A stretch of DNA of 64,000 nt from UBA9659 sp965208605 (lineage in GTDB: Bacteria; Pseudomonadota; Gammaproteobacteria; Pseudomonadales; Azotimanducaceae), in assembly GCA_965208605.1 (NCBI GenBank), contig OZ242345.1:2733284-2797283 (forward strand). Reading direction: 5' to 3'. Each line of letters starts with the position of its first letter. Position 1 is the first letter of the stretch. This document shows, in pieces, positions 1 through 7,938 of this stretch. The notes beneath the pieces were generated by a model. It did not search any database, was not told the DNA's origin, and saw only the letters and a list, made by a program, of their open reading frames with translations. The position numbers were made by a program, and so were the translations under genes.

Positions 1-276
1 AAGTTTGACGGCGAGGTTTATGTCCTATCCAAGGACGAGGGCGGTCGCCACACGCCATTTTTTAAGGGCTATAAGCCACAGTTTTTCTTTGAGACCACCG
101 ATGTCACCGGCTCCGTAGAATTGCCAGAAGGTACGGAAATGGTAATGCCTGGCGATAATGTGACCATGTCAGTTGAACTGATAGCACCTATAGCCATGGA
201 GGAAAATCAGCGTTTTGCTATTCGTGAAGGTGGGCGAACAGTGGGTGCTGGGGTCGTTACGAAGATCAATCAGTAA
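1..276 (+). CDS. tuf: Elongation factor Tu, C-terminal part (5' end outside window)
   Basis: Only the last 91 residues and the TAA stop are inside the window; the frame is open from base 1. The segments PFFKGYKPQF, GDNVTMSVELI and FAIREGGRTVGAGVV are hallmarks of the C-terminal beta-barrel domain of EF-Tu, the GTPase that delivers aminoacyl-tRNA to the ribosome. A tRNA-Trp and secE-nusG follow directly, the usual gammaproteobacterial order. Nothing looks degenerate. The GTPase domain cannot be judged. Confidence 0.97.
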   Translation, partial: KFDGEVYVLSKDEGGRHTPFFKGYKPQFFFETTDVTGSVELPEGTEMVMPGDNVTMSVELIAPIAMEENQRFAIREGGRTVGAGVVTKINQ

Positions 277-284
277 CGGCTCGG

Positions 285-308
285 CATTGATATTACCATT
301 GATATTAC
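285..308. repeat. Perfect 12-bp tandem duplication
   Basis: The unit CATTGATATTAC occurs twice in direct succession between tuf and tRNA-Trp. It is one of many short tandem duplications in this window. No function is evident. Confidence 0.9.
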
Positions 309-331
309 ACTAGTCAGGATACGTCGGGTTT

Positions 332-407
332 AGGCCAGTAGCTCAATCGGCAGAGCGGCGGTCTCCAAAACCGCAGGTTGGGGGTTCGATTCCCTCCTGG
401 CCTGCCA
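332..407 (+). tRNA. tRNA-Trp (anticodon CCA)
   Basis: A 76-nt cloverleaf with encoded CCA. The acceptor strands AGGCCAG and CTGGCCT pair fully. The anticodon stem GCGGT/ACCGC encloses the loop CTCCAAA, giving anticodon CCA. The T loop TTCGATT is canonical. It sits between tuf and secE as in many Gammaproteobacteria and is probably co-transcribed with one of them. Confidence 0.97.
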
Positions 408-439
408 TCCCTTTTGAGAGCGAGCCTAGCAAAGGAACA

Positions 440-808
440 ATGAGTATAAAACCGGAAACGCAGGAATATCGGCTGGACCCTGCCAAGTGGGTGGTCATTC
501 TGGCGATTGTCGCTGGGGGTATTTACGCTAATTCCTATTATGCCGTTGTGGAGCCGCTGTATCGGGCACTGGCGGGGTTGGGCATGGCCGGGCTTGTGAT
601 CGCGATCATGTTGCAGACCGAGCGGGGTGCTGCCGTCTGGTCTTTAGCACGGGAAGCGAGAGTTGAGATTAGGAAGGTCGTTTGGCCGACGCCACAGGAA
701 ACGAGCCAAACCACGGTGATAGTCGTCCTGGTGGTCATATTCGTCGCCTTGATTCTTTGGGCACTTGATTCGGGGCTCAGCTGGGGGGTGCGCGGTGTTA
801 TCGGCTAG
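440..808 (+). CDS. secE: Preprotein translocase subunit SecE
   Basis: A 122-residue inner-membrane protein, the small essential subunit that clamps SecY in the Sec translocon. Three hydrophobic stretches are visible, at about residues 17-35, 40-58 and 91-112, as in the three-helix SecE of enterobacteria. The conserved amphipathic segment with VRKVVWPTPQET-like sequence (EIRKVVWPTPQETSQT) lies before the last helix. The ATG is preceded by AAAGGAAC. It lies 21 bp ahead of nusG, its usual operon partner. Confidence 0.96.
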   Translation: MSIKPETQEYRLDPAKWVVILAIVAGGIYANSYYAVVEPLYRALAGLGMAGLVIAIMLQTERGAAVWSLAREARVEIRKVVWPTPQETSQTTVIVVLVVIFVALILWALDSGLSWGVRGVIG

Positions 809-829
809 GTTGGGGGAAGGGAGCAGATA

Positions 830-1363
830 GTGGATAAGCGCTGGTATGTCGTCCATGCCTATTCGGGCTATGAAAAGCAAGTCATGCGTGCCCTGAAGGA
901 ACGGATAGATTTGTCTGGCTTCGCGGAGAAGTTCGGGGAAGTCCTCGTCCCTACCGAAGAAGTGGTCGAAATGAAAGCCGGGAAGAAACGCCGTAGCGAG
1001 CGAAAATTCTTCCCCGGCTATGTACTGGTTGAGATGGCACTGGATGATGATACCTGGCATCTGGTCAAGGAAACACCACGGGTGATGCGATTTGTCGGTG
1101 GCAAGGCAGAAGAGCCGGCGGCGATCACTAATCAGGAAGCCGATATCATTCTCCAACGGGTGCAAACAGGCAGTGAACATGCAACACCCAAGACGGTCTA
1201 TGAGGCGGGCGAGCTGATCAGAATTGTTGACGGGCCCTTCAATGACTTCAATGGTCTTGTGGAAGAAGTCAACTATGAGAAGAATCGCTTGCAGGTGTCA
1301 GTGATGATATTTGGTCGCTCAACGCCGGTTGAATTGGATTTTGATCAGGTAGAGAAGGGCTAG
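830..1363 (+). CDS. nusG: Transcription termination/antitermination factor NusG
   Basis: 177 residues with a GTG start behind GGGAAGGGAG. The N-terminal NGN domain begins RWYVVHAYSGYEKQV and contains FFPGYVLVEM; it binds the RNA polymerase clamp. A C-terminal KOW domain contains VDGPFNDFNG and contacts Rho or ribosomal protein S10. Length matches the family (about 180). NusG couples transcription with translation and Rho termination. It sits between secE and rplK as expected. Confidence 0.97.
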   Translation: MDKRWYVVHAYSGYEKQVMRALKERIDLSGFAEKFGEVLVPTEEVVEMKAGKKRRSERKFFPGYVLVEMALDDDTWHLVKETPRVMRFVGGKAEEPAAITNQEADIILQRVQTGSEHATPKTVYEAGELIRIVDGPFNDFNGLVEEVNYEKNRLQVSVMIFGRSTPVELDFDQVEKG

Positions 1364-1395
1364 ACAGGGTCCGCATCAAGCGGGAGGAAGTTACT

Positions 1396-1431
1396 ATGGC
1401 AAAAAGAAATCATGGCAAAAAAAACGATTGA
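1396..1431 (+). other. 11-codon upstream ORF overlapping the rplK start
   Basis: An ATG at 1396, 6 bp after the strong Shine-Dalgarno-like GGGAGGAAG (1381-1389), opens a frame encoding MAKRNHGKKND that ends with TGA inside rplK. The stretch ATGGCAAAAAGAAATC is a 16-bp near-duplicate of the true rplK start that follows at 1412, so the ribosome-binding site is better placed for the short frame than for rplK. It may be a decoy or coupling ORF, or simply a duplication scar. That it is translated is inference. Confidence 0.45.
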
Positions 1432-1849
1432 GGCCTATATCAAATTGCAGGTTGCTGCCGGCAAGGCGAATCCAAGCCCGCCGGTGGGCCCCGCCCTGGG
1501 TCAGCATGGTTTGAATATCATGGAGTTTTGCAAGGCATTCAATGCCGAGACCCAGTCTCTGGAAGCGGGTCTGCCTATACCGGTGGTGCTCACGGTGTAT
1601 AGCGACAAGAGTTTCACCTTCATCAAGAAAACACCCCCCGCCTCCGTATTGTTGATGAAGGCAGCCGGTATCTCCAAGGGTAGCCCCGAACCGCATGTGG
1701 AGAAGGTAGGCAAGGTGACGCGCGCCCAACTGGAAGAAATAGCGACCACCAAGATGCCTGACCTGACGGCAAAGGATATGGATGCGGCGGTGCGAACCAT
1801 CGCGGGGAGCGCCCGAGCTTCCGGCATAGAAACAGAAGGTGTGGTGTAA
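1412..1849 (+). CDS. rplK: 50S ribosomal protein L11
   Basis: 145 residues, near the usual 141-143. The N terminus MAKKTIEAYIKLQVAAGKA and NPSPPVGPALGQHGLNIMEF match the L11 signature. The protein binds the GTPase-associated centre of 23S rRNA and is needed for RelA and release-factor function. The start at 1412 gives the standard N terminus, although the best Shine-Dalgarno sequence lies about 22 bp upstream, ahead of a duplicated out-of-frame ATG (1396). The TAA abuts the rplA ATG without a gap, so the two are likely translationally coupled. Confidence 0.97.
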   Translation: MAKKTIEAYIKLQVAAGKANPSPPVGPALGQHGLNIMEFCKAFNAETQSLEAGLPIPVVLTVYSDKSFTFIKKTPPASVLLMKAAGISKGSPEPHVEKVGKVTRAQLEEIATTKMPDLTAKDMDAAVRTIAGSARASGIETEGVV

Positions 1850-2545
1850 ATGGCAAGACTGACAAAAAAAGCCCGTGCCTATCAAGAAAAGATAGATGCT
1901 GGCAAATTTTACCCGGTAGCCGAGGCCGTCTCGTTGCTCAATGAGCTCTCTGGGGTGAAATTCAAAGAATCTATGGATATCAGTATCAACCTAGGCATTG
2001 ATCCGAAAAAGTCAGACCAGGTAGTGCGCGGTGCCACTGTCTTGCCGCATGGGACTGGCAAGCAGGTGCGCGTGGCCGTCTTTGCTCAGGGCGACAAGGC
2101 AAATGAGGCGGCGGCGGCGGGTGCTGAGCTGGTGGGTATGGATGATCTCGCCACTAGTGTCAAGGCAGGGAAGTTGGATTTTGATCTAGTCATCGCCACC
2201 CCGGACACCATGCGAATCGTGGGTCAGTTAGGGCAAATTCTGGGACCTAGAGGTTTGATGCCCAACCCTCGTCTCGGCACGGTGACCATGGATGTTGGTG
2301 CAGCCGTCACCAATGCCAAGGCAGGGCAGGTGAGATACCGAACAGATAAAAACGGCATCGTCCACGGTGGCATTGGCAGAGTTGGTTTTGAACCGGCAAG
2401 CATCAAGGAAAATATCGAAGCATTGATTAATGATTTGAAGAAAGTAAAACCCGCATCGGCAAAGGGCACCTACATTAAAAAAATCGTGCTCTCCACCACT
2501 ATGGGCGCCGGTATTCCGATTGATCAAGCGTCATTGGATATTTAA
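1850..2545 (+). CDS. rplA: 50S ribosomal protein L1
   Basis: 231 residues, the usual length. Recognisable segments include INLGIDPKKSDQVVRGATVLP, split here only by the reader, plus GPRGLMPNPRLGTVT and GIGRVGFEPASIKENIEAL. L1 binds 23S rRNA at the L1 stalk and in enterobacteria represses translation of its own L11-L1 operon. It begins on the base after the rplK stop, which fits that coupling. Confidence 0.97.
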   Translation: MARLTKKARAYQEKIDAGKFYPVAEAVSLLNELSGVKFKESMDISINLGIDPKKSDQVVRGATVLPHGTGKQVRVAVFAQGDKANEAAAAGAELVGMDDLATSVKAGKLDFDLVIATPDTMRIVGQLGQILGPRGLMPNPRLGTVTMDVGAAVTNAKAGQVRYRTDKNGIVHGGIGRVGFEPASIKENIEALINDLKKVKPASAKGTYIKKIVLSTTMGAGIPIDQASLDI

Positions 2546-2574
2546 TAAACGCCATTTTGCGCGGATGCCAGGGA

Positions 2575-2649
2575 CTTTGTATATAAGAGCTTTGTACATA
2601 AGAGATTTGTACATAAGCACTTTGTATATAAGCACTTTGCATATAAAAA
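2575..2649 (+). repeat. Five tandem 15-bp units in the rplJ leader
   Basis: Units of the form CTTTGTATATAAGAG (positions 2575, 2590, 2605, 2620, 2635) fill most of the 114-bp gap between rplA and rplJ and end just before the rplJ Shine-Dalgarno AAGGAG. They differ at one to three bases each. In E. coli this leader RNA is where the L10-L12 complex represses translation; here the leader is mostly this AT-rich repeat. Several units contain TATATAA or TACATAA, which could resemble -10 boxes, but no promoter is claimed. Confidence 0.9.
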
Positions 2650-2659
2650 CAAGGAGTAG

Positions 2660-3199
2660 ATGACTGTGCCCATAGGGAGCGAAGAGAAACAAGCCATCGT
2701 GGCGGAGGTGCATGCCACAGCGGGTAAGGCACTCTCAGCGGTGATGGCAGATTACCGAGGGGTTTCTGTCGGTGCTATGACGCAGCTCAGGAAGCAAGCC
2801 CGTGCCGCGGGGGTACAGGTGCGGGTGGTGCGCAATAGGCTTGCGAAAAGAGCCTTTGAGGGCACCGATTTCGCGTGTATGAATGAGATGTTTTCTGGAC
2901 CGAGTATTCTTGCGTTTTCATTAGAAGAACCCGGCGCGGGGGCGAGGATTTTCCAAGCCTTCGCCAAGGAAAACAAGGCGTTTGAAATCAAAGCCTTGAG
3001 CATCGGCGGGGCTCTGTTGCCCGCCACTCAGATAGAGGTGTTGGCGCAACTCCCGACACGGGATGAAGCCCTGTCGAGCATGCTGGCTGTCATGCTTGCT
3101 CCCGTTACTAGCCTGGCAAGAAGCCTGCAAGATCTGCCGGGAAGAATCACCCGGGTGGTTGCTGCCCTAAGGGATCAGAAGCAGTCAACAGCAGATTAA
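2660..3199 (+). CDS. rplJ: 50S ribosomal protein L10
   Basis: 179 residues; E. coli L10 has 165. The motif ADYRGVSVGAMTQLRKQARA and VVRNRLAKRAFEGTDF identify L10, the base of the L7/L12 stalk; the C-terminal helix that carries L12 dimers follows PAT..EVLAQLPTRDEALS. The ATG follows AAGGAGTAG. It lies 59 bp ahead of rplL. The leader carries a five-fold 15-bp repeat. Confidence 0.96.
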   Translation: MTVPIGSEEKQAIVAEVHATAGKALSAVMADYRGVSVGAMTQLRKQARAAGVQVRVVRNRLAKRAFEGTDFACMNEMFSGPSILAFSLEEPGAGARIFQAFAKENKAFEIKALSIGGALLPATQIEVLAQLPTRDEALSSMLAVMLAPVTSLARSLQDLPGRITRVVAALRDQKQSTAD

Positions 3200-3258
3200 A
3201 AACATAACCATAGATAAACCATAAAATCCTTATTGACCACTAAGCGGAGACAGTAGCC

Positions 3259-3645
3259 ATGTCATTATCCAAAGATGAAATATTGAACGCCATTGCTGAG
3301 ATGAGTGTAATGGATGTCGTCGGCCTCGTTACAGCAATGGAGGAAAAGTTCGGCGTCTCTGCCGCGGTTGCGGTCGCCCCGGCAGCAGTAGCCGGGGGGG
3401 CCGCCGCGGGTGAAGCGGGCGCGGCAGCAGAGCAGACCGAGTTTGAACTTGTGATCATTGCCGCCGGCGAGAAGAAGGTCGCCGCTATCAAGGTGGTGCG
3501 TGCCGTCACTGGGCTGGGCTTGAAAGAAGCCAAAGCCGTGGTAGATGAAGCACCTTCTACCGTGAAGGAAGGTTTGAGCAAGGAAGACGCTGAAACATTC
3601 AAGCAGCAGTTTGAAGAAGCAGGCGCCACCGTAGAAATCAAGTAG
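3259..3645 (+). CDS. rplL: 50S ribosomal protein L7/L12
   Basis: 128 residues. An N-terminal dimerisation domain with the SVMDVVGLVTAMEEKFGV pattern is followed by an Ala/Gly-rich hinge (about residues 33-56) and the C-terminal factor-binding domain with EKKVAAIKVVRAVTGLGLKE. This is the flexible, multicopy stalk protein that recruits elongation factors. The hinge contains a G-rich run in the DNA (GGGGGG near 3395), and expansions here would lengthen the linker. Confidence 0.97.
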   Translation: MSLSKDEILNAIAEMSVMDVVGLVTAMEEKFGVSAAVAVAPAAVAGGAAAGEAGAAAEQTEFELVIIAAGEKKVAAIKVVRAVTGLGLKEAKAVVDEAPSTVKEGLSKEDAETFKQQFEEAGATVEIK

Positions 3646-3667
3646 CCTTGGCTTTGTGCCAAGAGAA

Positions 3668-3701
3668 GCGCAAACCCGACGATGCAATATCGTTGGTGCG
3701 C
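3668..3701 (+). promoter_or_regulatory. Hairpin in the rplL-rpoB intergenic RNA
   Basis: GCGC (3668) pairs with GCGC (3698) and ACGAT with ATCGT around a GCAAT loop, with internal mismatches, in the 123-bp gap between rplL and rpoB. A smaller stem TTGGC/GCCAA lies just before it. In E. coli this gap holds the rplL-rpoB attenuator and an RNase III site, so a similar role is plausible. There is no T tract. A 13-14 bp duplication (GTCACACGATGTCG-like) follows at about 3708-3735. Confidence 0.45.
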
Positions 3702-3768
3702 TGTCTATGTCACACGATGTCGGTCACGCGATGTTCGTATCTGTTAATTGACTAGCCAGGAGAGCTGA

Positions 3769-6700
3769 ATGGCCGCCTATTCATTTACTGAAAAAAAACG
3801 CATTAGGAAGGACTTTGGCAAGTTGGACCGGGTGATGGATATTCCGCACCTGCTTGCTATACAACTGGAATCCTACCAGAAGTTTACTCAAGAAGATGTC
3901 GCGCCCCAAGAGCGCATCGACAAAGGCTTGCATCAAGCATTCCAATCCGTTTTTCCGATTGTGAGCTACTCCGGGAGTGCCTCGCTTAATTATGTCAGTT
4001 ATCACCTGGGCAAACCCCTGTTTGATGTCAAAGAAAGCCAACTGCGCGGTCTCACCTATGCCGCACCCCTGAGGGTGAGCATGCAACTGGTCATCTATGA
4101 CAAGGAATCGTCAAACAAGTCCGTTAAAGAGGTACGGGAGCAGGAAGTCTATATGGGTGAGATTCCGCTGATGACCAATAACGGTACCTTTGTCGTCAAT
4201 GGTATAGAGCGAGTGATTGTCTCCCAGTTGCATCGGTCGCCCGGTGCCTTCTTTAGCGATGACAAGGGTAAGACTGCGGGGAACAAGTTGCTCTACTCTG
4301 CCCGAGTCATTCCCATGCGTGGCTCCTGGTTGGATTTTGAGTTTGATTCGAAGGACTGTCTCTATGTGCGGATTGACCGCAAGAAGAAACTCCCGGCGAC
4401 AGTGCTACTCAAAGCATTGAGCTACACCACGGGGGACATCTTGGAGATGTTCTTTGATAGCGACACCTTCAAGCTTCAGAAGGGACGTTATTCTCTTAGG
4501 ATTACTAAGGTAGAGCGTTTCCGCGGGGAAACTATCGGCTTTGATATCAAGAATAGTCGTGGCGAGGTCATTGTTGAGGCAAACAGCAAGATCACGCCTC
4601 GGCATATCCGGGATATGAAAGCTGCCAACATCAAGCGCTTGGACTGTCCCGCTGAATATGTGCATGGGCATATTTTGATGGATGATATTGTTGACCAGGA
4701 AACCGGCGAAATACTGGTGCCTTGTAATAGTGTCATTGATGAAGAACTGCTCGCTAAGCTAGAAGAGGTGGGCATCTCCAGCTTCCGGACTATCTACACC
4801 AATGATGTGAATCGAGGCCCTTTTATTGCTGACACCTTAAACATTGATGCCACCAAAAACCGGCTTGAAGCCCTGGTGGAAATTTATCGCATGATGCGTC
4901 CCGGTGAACCGCCGACTGCAGACTCCGCGGAGAATCTTTTCAAAAGTCTGTTCTTTTCCCCCGACCGTTACGATCTCTCACTAGTCGGGAGAATGAAGTT
5001 TGATCTGCGCCTGGGCCGGCAAGGAGTACCTGGAGCAGGTATTCTTTCCGACCAGGACATCATTGATGTGATGCACTGCCTCATCAAAATCAGAAATGGC
5101 GAAGAGTCAGTTGATGACATAGACCATCTGGGTAACAGACGGGTGAGATCAGTCGGTGAAATGTCAGAAAATGCCTTTCGCTTAGGGCTTATCAGGATTG
5201 AAAGAGCCGTGAAGGAAAAGTTAAGCCTGGCCGAAGCAGATGAATTGACGCCCCAGGATCTCATCAATGCCAAACCGATTTCCGCTGCAGTAAAAGAGTT
5301 TTTCGGTTCCGCTCAGTTGTCGCAATTTATGGATCAGGAAAACCCGCTCGCGGAAGTGACCCACAAACGTAGGGTGTCCGCTCTGGGCCCGGGTGGTTTA
5401 ACCCGGGAAAGAGCCGGCTTTGAGGTGCGTGATGTGCATCCCACCCACTATGGTCGTGTCTGCCCGGTGGAAACACCAGAAGGCTCCAACATAGGGCTGA
5501 TCAGTTCATTGGCGACCTATGCCAAGACGAACGACTACGGATTTTTAGAAAGCCCTTACCGGAAGGTAGTCAATAGCAAGGTAACCAATGAGGTGGAGTA
5601 TCTATCGGCCATTGTGGAAGGTGATTATGTCATCGCTCAGGCGAGTACCCCCATGACGCCTAGCGGCCGGTTGATTGATGATCTGGTAGAGGTCCGCCAT
5701 CAGGGTGAGTTTACCAAGATGCCCCGACAAAGAGTGGATTTTATGGATGTCTCGCCACAGCAGATGGTGTCCGTGGCGGCCTCCTTGATTCCCTTTCTTG
5801 AGCATGATGATGCTAACCGCGCACTCATGGGTGCCAATATGCAACGTCAAGCAGTGCCGATACTGCGCGCCGAGAAGCCACTGGTGGGTACGGGTATGGA
5901 GCGGGTCCTTGCCAGAGATTCAGGGGTTTGCGTCACTGCCAAACGGGGTGGCCTGGTGGAGACGGTGGAAGCCGGGCGCATCGTTATCAGAGTCAATCGG
6001 GCGGAGACTGAAAGTGGTGAAGCCGGCGTTGATATCTACAATCTGACGAAGTACACCCGCTCCAATCAAAACACCTGCATCAACCAGAAACCCCTCGTCA
6101 AAGAAGGCGACCGGATAGCACGGCAAGACATCCTGGCTGATGGACCCTCTATTGATACTGGCGAACTGGCGCTGGGTCAGAATATTCGGGTCGCCTTTAT
6201 GACCTGGAAGGGCTACAACTTTGAGGATTCCATTCTGGTATCAGAAAATCTGGTCAAAGAAGATCGGTTCACCAGCATCCATATTCAGGAACTGGTCTGT
6301 ACCGCCCGAGATACCAAATTAGGCTCGGAAGAAATTACCGCCGACATCCCTAATGTCAGTGAAGGCGCGCTCTTGAAACTGGACGAATCCGGTATCGTCT
6401 ATATCGGTGCTGAGGTGGATGCCGGGGACATTCTGGTCGGTAAGGTAACTCCCAAGGGGGAAACCCAACTCACCCCCGAAGAGAAATTGCTACGCGCAAT
6501 CTTTGGCGAGAAGGCATCCGATGTTAAGGATACTTCTCTCCGAGTACCGAGTAGTTACAAGGGTACCGTCATTGATGTGCATGTATTCACCCGGGACGGG
6601 ATTGATAAGGACGAACGCGCCAAGTCCAATGAGCGGCAAGCGCTTGCCGAAGAACGCAAGAACATTGATGAAGAGTTCCACATCCTGAAAACGGCACTCA

Positions 6701-7860
6701 GCGAACGGCTGATTACCTCATTGGTCGGCGGGAAGGTCATCAAGCCCCCTAAGGCGGGGGAGCTCAGCCTCGCGAAGGGCAATCTGGCGACCAAGGCTTA
6801 TCTCACCGCACTTAGATTTGAAGACCTTCTCCAATTACGACTAAAAGAAAACAAGTTGAATGTGTTGTTGGAGCAGGTCAGGACCCAGTGGAAAAAATAC
6901 GAAGATGATTTGGAGGCACGATATAAGGAACAGGAAGCCAAGATCACCAGTGGTGATGACCTGGCACCTGGAGTGCTGAAGGTGGTGAAGGTCTACCTCG
7001 CCGTGAAGCGCCGCATTCAACCCGGCGACAAGATGGCCGGAAGACACGGTAACAAGGGTGTTATCTCAGTGATCAAACCGGTTGAAGATATGCCCTTTGA
7101 TGCTAATGGCGAACCCATTGACATAGTGCTAAACCCGCTGGGCGTTCCCAAACGTATGAATGTTGGGCAGATATTGGAAACCCACCTCGGCTGGGCAGCC
7201 CAGGGACTGGGCGTCAAAATAGGGAAGATGCTGGACCAGCAACGCAAGGTGTCTGAAGTGCGGCGCTTTCTTGATAAGATCTATAACAAGGTCGGCGGTC
7301 GCAAAGAAGAATTGAGTAATTTCAAAGATCCAGAATTGCTGGAGATGGCACACAACCTTCGCGGGGGTGTGCCGATGGCAACGGGTGTGTTTGACGGTGC
7401 CAGCGAGGAAGAGATCGTCGAGATGTTGCGTTTGGCAGACCTGCCAACAAACGGGCAATGTGTGTTGTACGACGGTTGCACGGGTGAGGCCTTCGACAGA
7501 CCGGTGACCGTGGGTTACATGTATATGTTGAAACTCAATCACCTGGTTGACGACAAGATGCACGCCCGCTCCACGGGTTCCTACTCATTGGTCACCCAGC
7601 AGCCCCTTGGCGGTAAGGCGCAGTTTGGTGGGCAGCGATTTGGGGAAATGGAAGTCTGGGCACTTGAGGCCTACGGTGCCGCCTATACCTTGCAAGAAAT
7701 GCTCACTGTGAAGTCTGATGACCTTCAGGGTCGTACCAGAATGTATAAAAACATCGTGGATGGGGACTATCGTATGGAGCCAGGTATGCCCGAGTCCTTC
7801 AATGTATTAGTGAAGGAAATCAGAGCCCTGAGTATTGATGTTGCCCTGGAAGACGATTAG
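3769..7860 (+). CDS. rpoB: DNA-directed RNA polymerase beta subunit
   Basis: 1363 residues, close to the 1342 of E. coli. The rifampicin region reads SQFMDQENPLAEVTHKRRVS and keeps the D, H and S residues whose change gives resistance, so a sensitive polymerase is predicted. GDKMAGRHGNKGVISVIKP and the C-terminal LGGKAQFGGQRFGEMEVWAL are invariant beta motifs. It pairs with RpoC to form the catalytic cleft. The ATG follows AGGAGAGCTGA. rpoC follows after 78 bp. Confidence 0.98.
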   Translation: MAAYSFTEKKRIRKDFGKLDRVMDIPHLLAIQLESYQKFTQEDVAPQERIDKGLHQAFQSVFPIVSYSGSASLNYVSYHLGKPLFDVKESQLRGLTYAAPLRVSMQLVIYDKESSNKSVKEVREQEVYMGEIPLMTNNGTFVVNGIERVIVSQLHRSPGAFFSDDKGKTAGNKLLYSARVIPMRGSWLDFEFDSKDCLYVRIDRKKKLPATVLLKALSYTTGDILEMFFDSDTFKLQKGRYSLRITKVERFRGETIGFDIKNSRGEVIVEANSKITPRHIRDMKAANIKRLDCPAEYVHGHILMDDIVDQETGEILVPCNSVIDEELLAKLEEVGISSFRTIYTNDVNRGPFIADTLNIDATKNRLEALVEIYRMMRPGEPPTADSAENLFKSLFFSPDRYDLSLVGRMKFDLRLGRQGVPGAGILSDQDIIDVMHCLIKIRNGEESVDDIDHLGNRRVRSVGEMSENAFRLGLIRIERAVKEKLSLAEADELTPQDLINAKPISAAVKEFFGSAQLSQFMDQENPLAEVTHKRRVSALGPGGLTRERAGFEVRDVHPTHYGRVCPVETPEGSNIGLISSLATYAKTNDYGFLESPYRKVVNSKVTNEVEYLSAIVEGDYVIAQASTPMTPSGRLIDDLVEVRHQGEFTKMPRQRVDFMDVSPQQMVSVAASLIPFLEHDDANRALMGANMQRQAVPILRAEKPLVGTGMERVLARDSGVCVTAKRGGLVETVEAGRIVIRVNRAETESGEAGVDIYNLTKYTRSNQNTCINQKPLVKEGDRIARQDILADGPSIDTGELALGQNIRVAFMTWKGYNFEDSILVSENLVKEDRFTSIHIQELVCTARDTKLGSEEITADIPNVSEGALLKLDESGIVYIGAEVDAGDILVGKVTPKGETQLTPEEKLLRAIFGEKASDVKDTSLRVPSSYKGTVIDVHVFTRDGIDKDERAKSNERQALAEERKNIDEEFHILKTALSERLITSLVGGKVIKPPKAGELSLAKGNLATKAYLTALRFEDLLQLRLKENKLNVLLEQVRTQWKKYEDDLEARYKEQEAKITSGDDLAPGVLKVVKVYLAVKRRIQPGDKMAGRHGNKGVISVIKPVEDMPFDANGEPIDIVLNPLGVPKRMNVGQILETHLGWAAQGLGVKIGKMLDQQRKVSEVRRFLDKIYNKVGGRKEELSNFKDPELLEMAHNLRGGVPMATGVFDGASEEEIVEMLRLADLPTNGQCVLYDGCTGEAFDRPVTVGYMYMLKLNHLVDDKMHARSTGSYSLVTQQPLGGKAQFGGQRFGEMEVWALEAYGAAYTLQEMLTVKSDDLQGRTRMYKNIVDGDYRMEPGMPESFNVLVKEIRALSIDVALEDD

Positions 7861-7938
7861 CCCCGCCAGTGCGTTGCTAATAACCCCTTGCCCAACTGAA
7901 AGACCCATTGAGTTTAGTGCCAAGATAGGGAGGAAGCC

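Noticed and set aside
2575..2649. CRISPR array
   Set aside because: Units are 15 bp and directly adjacent with no spacers. The other short arrays in the window are rejected as CRISPR for the same reason.
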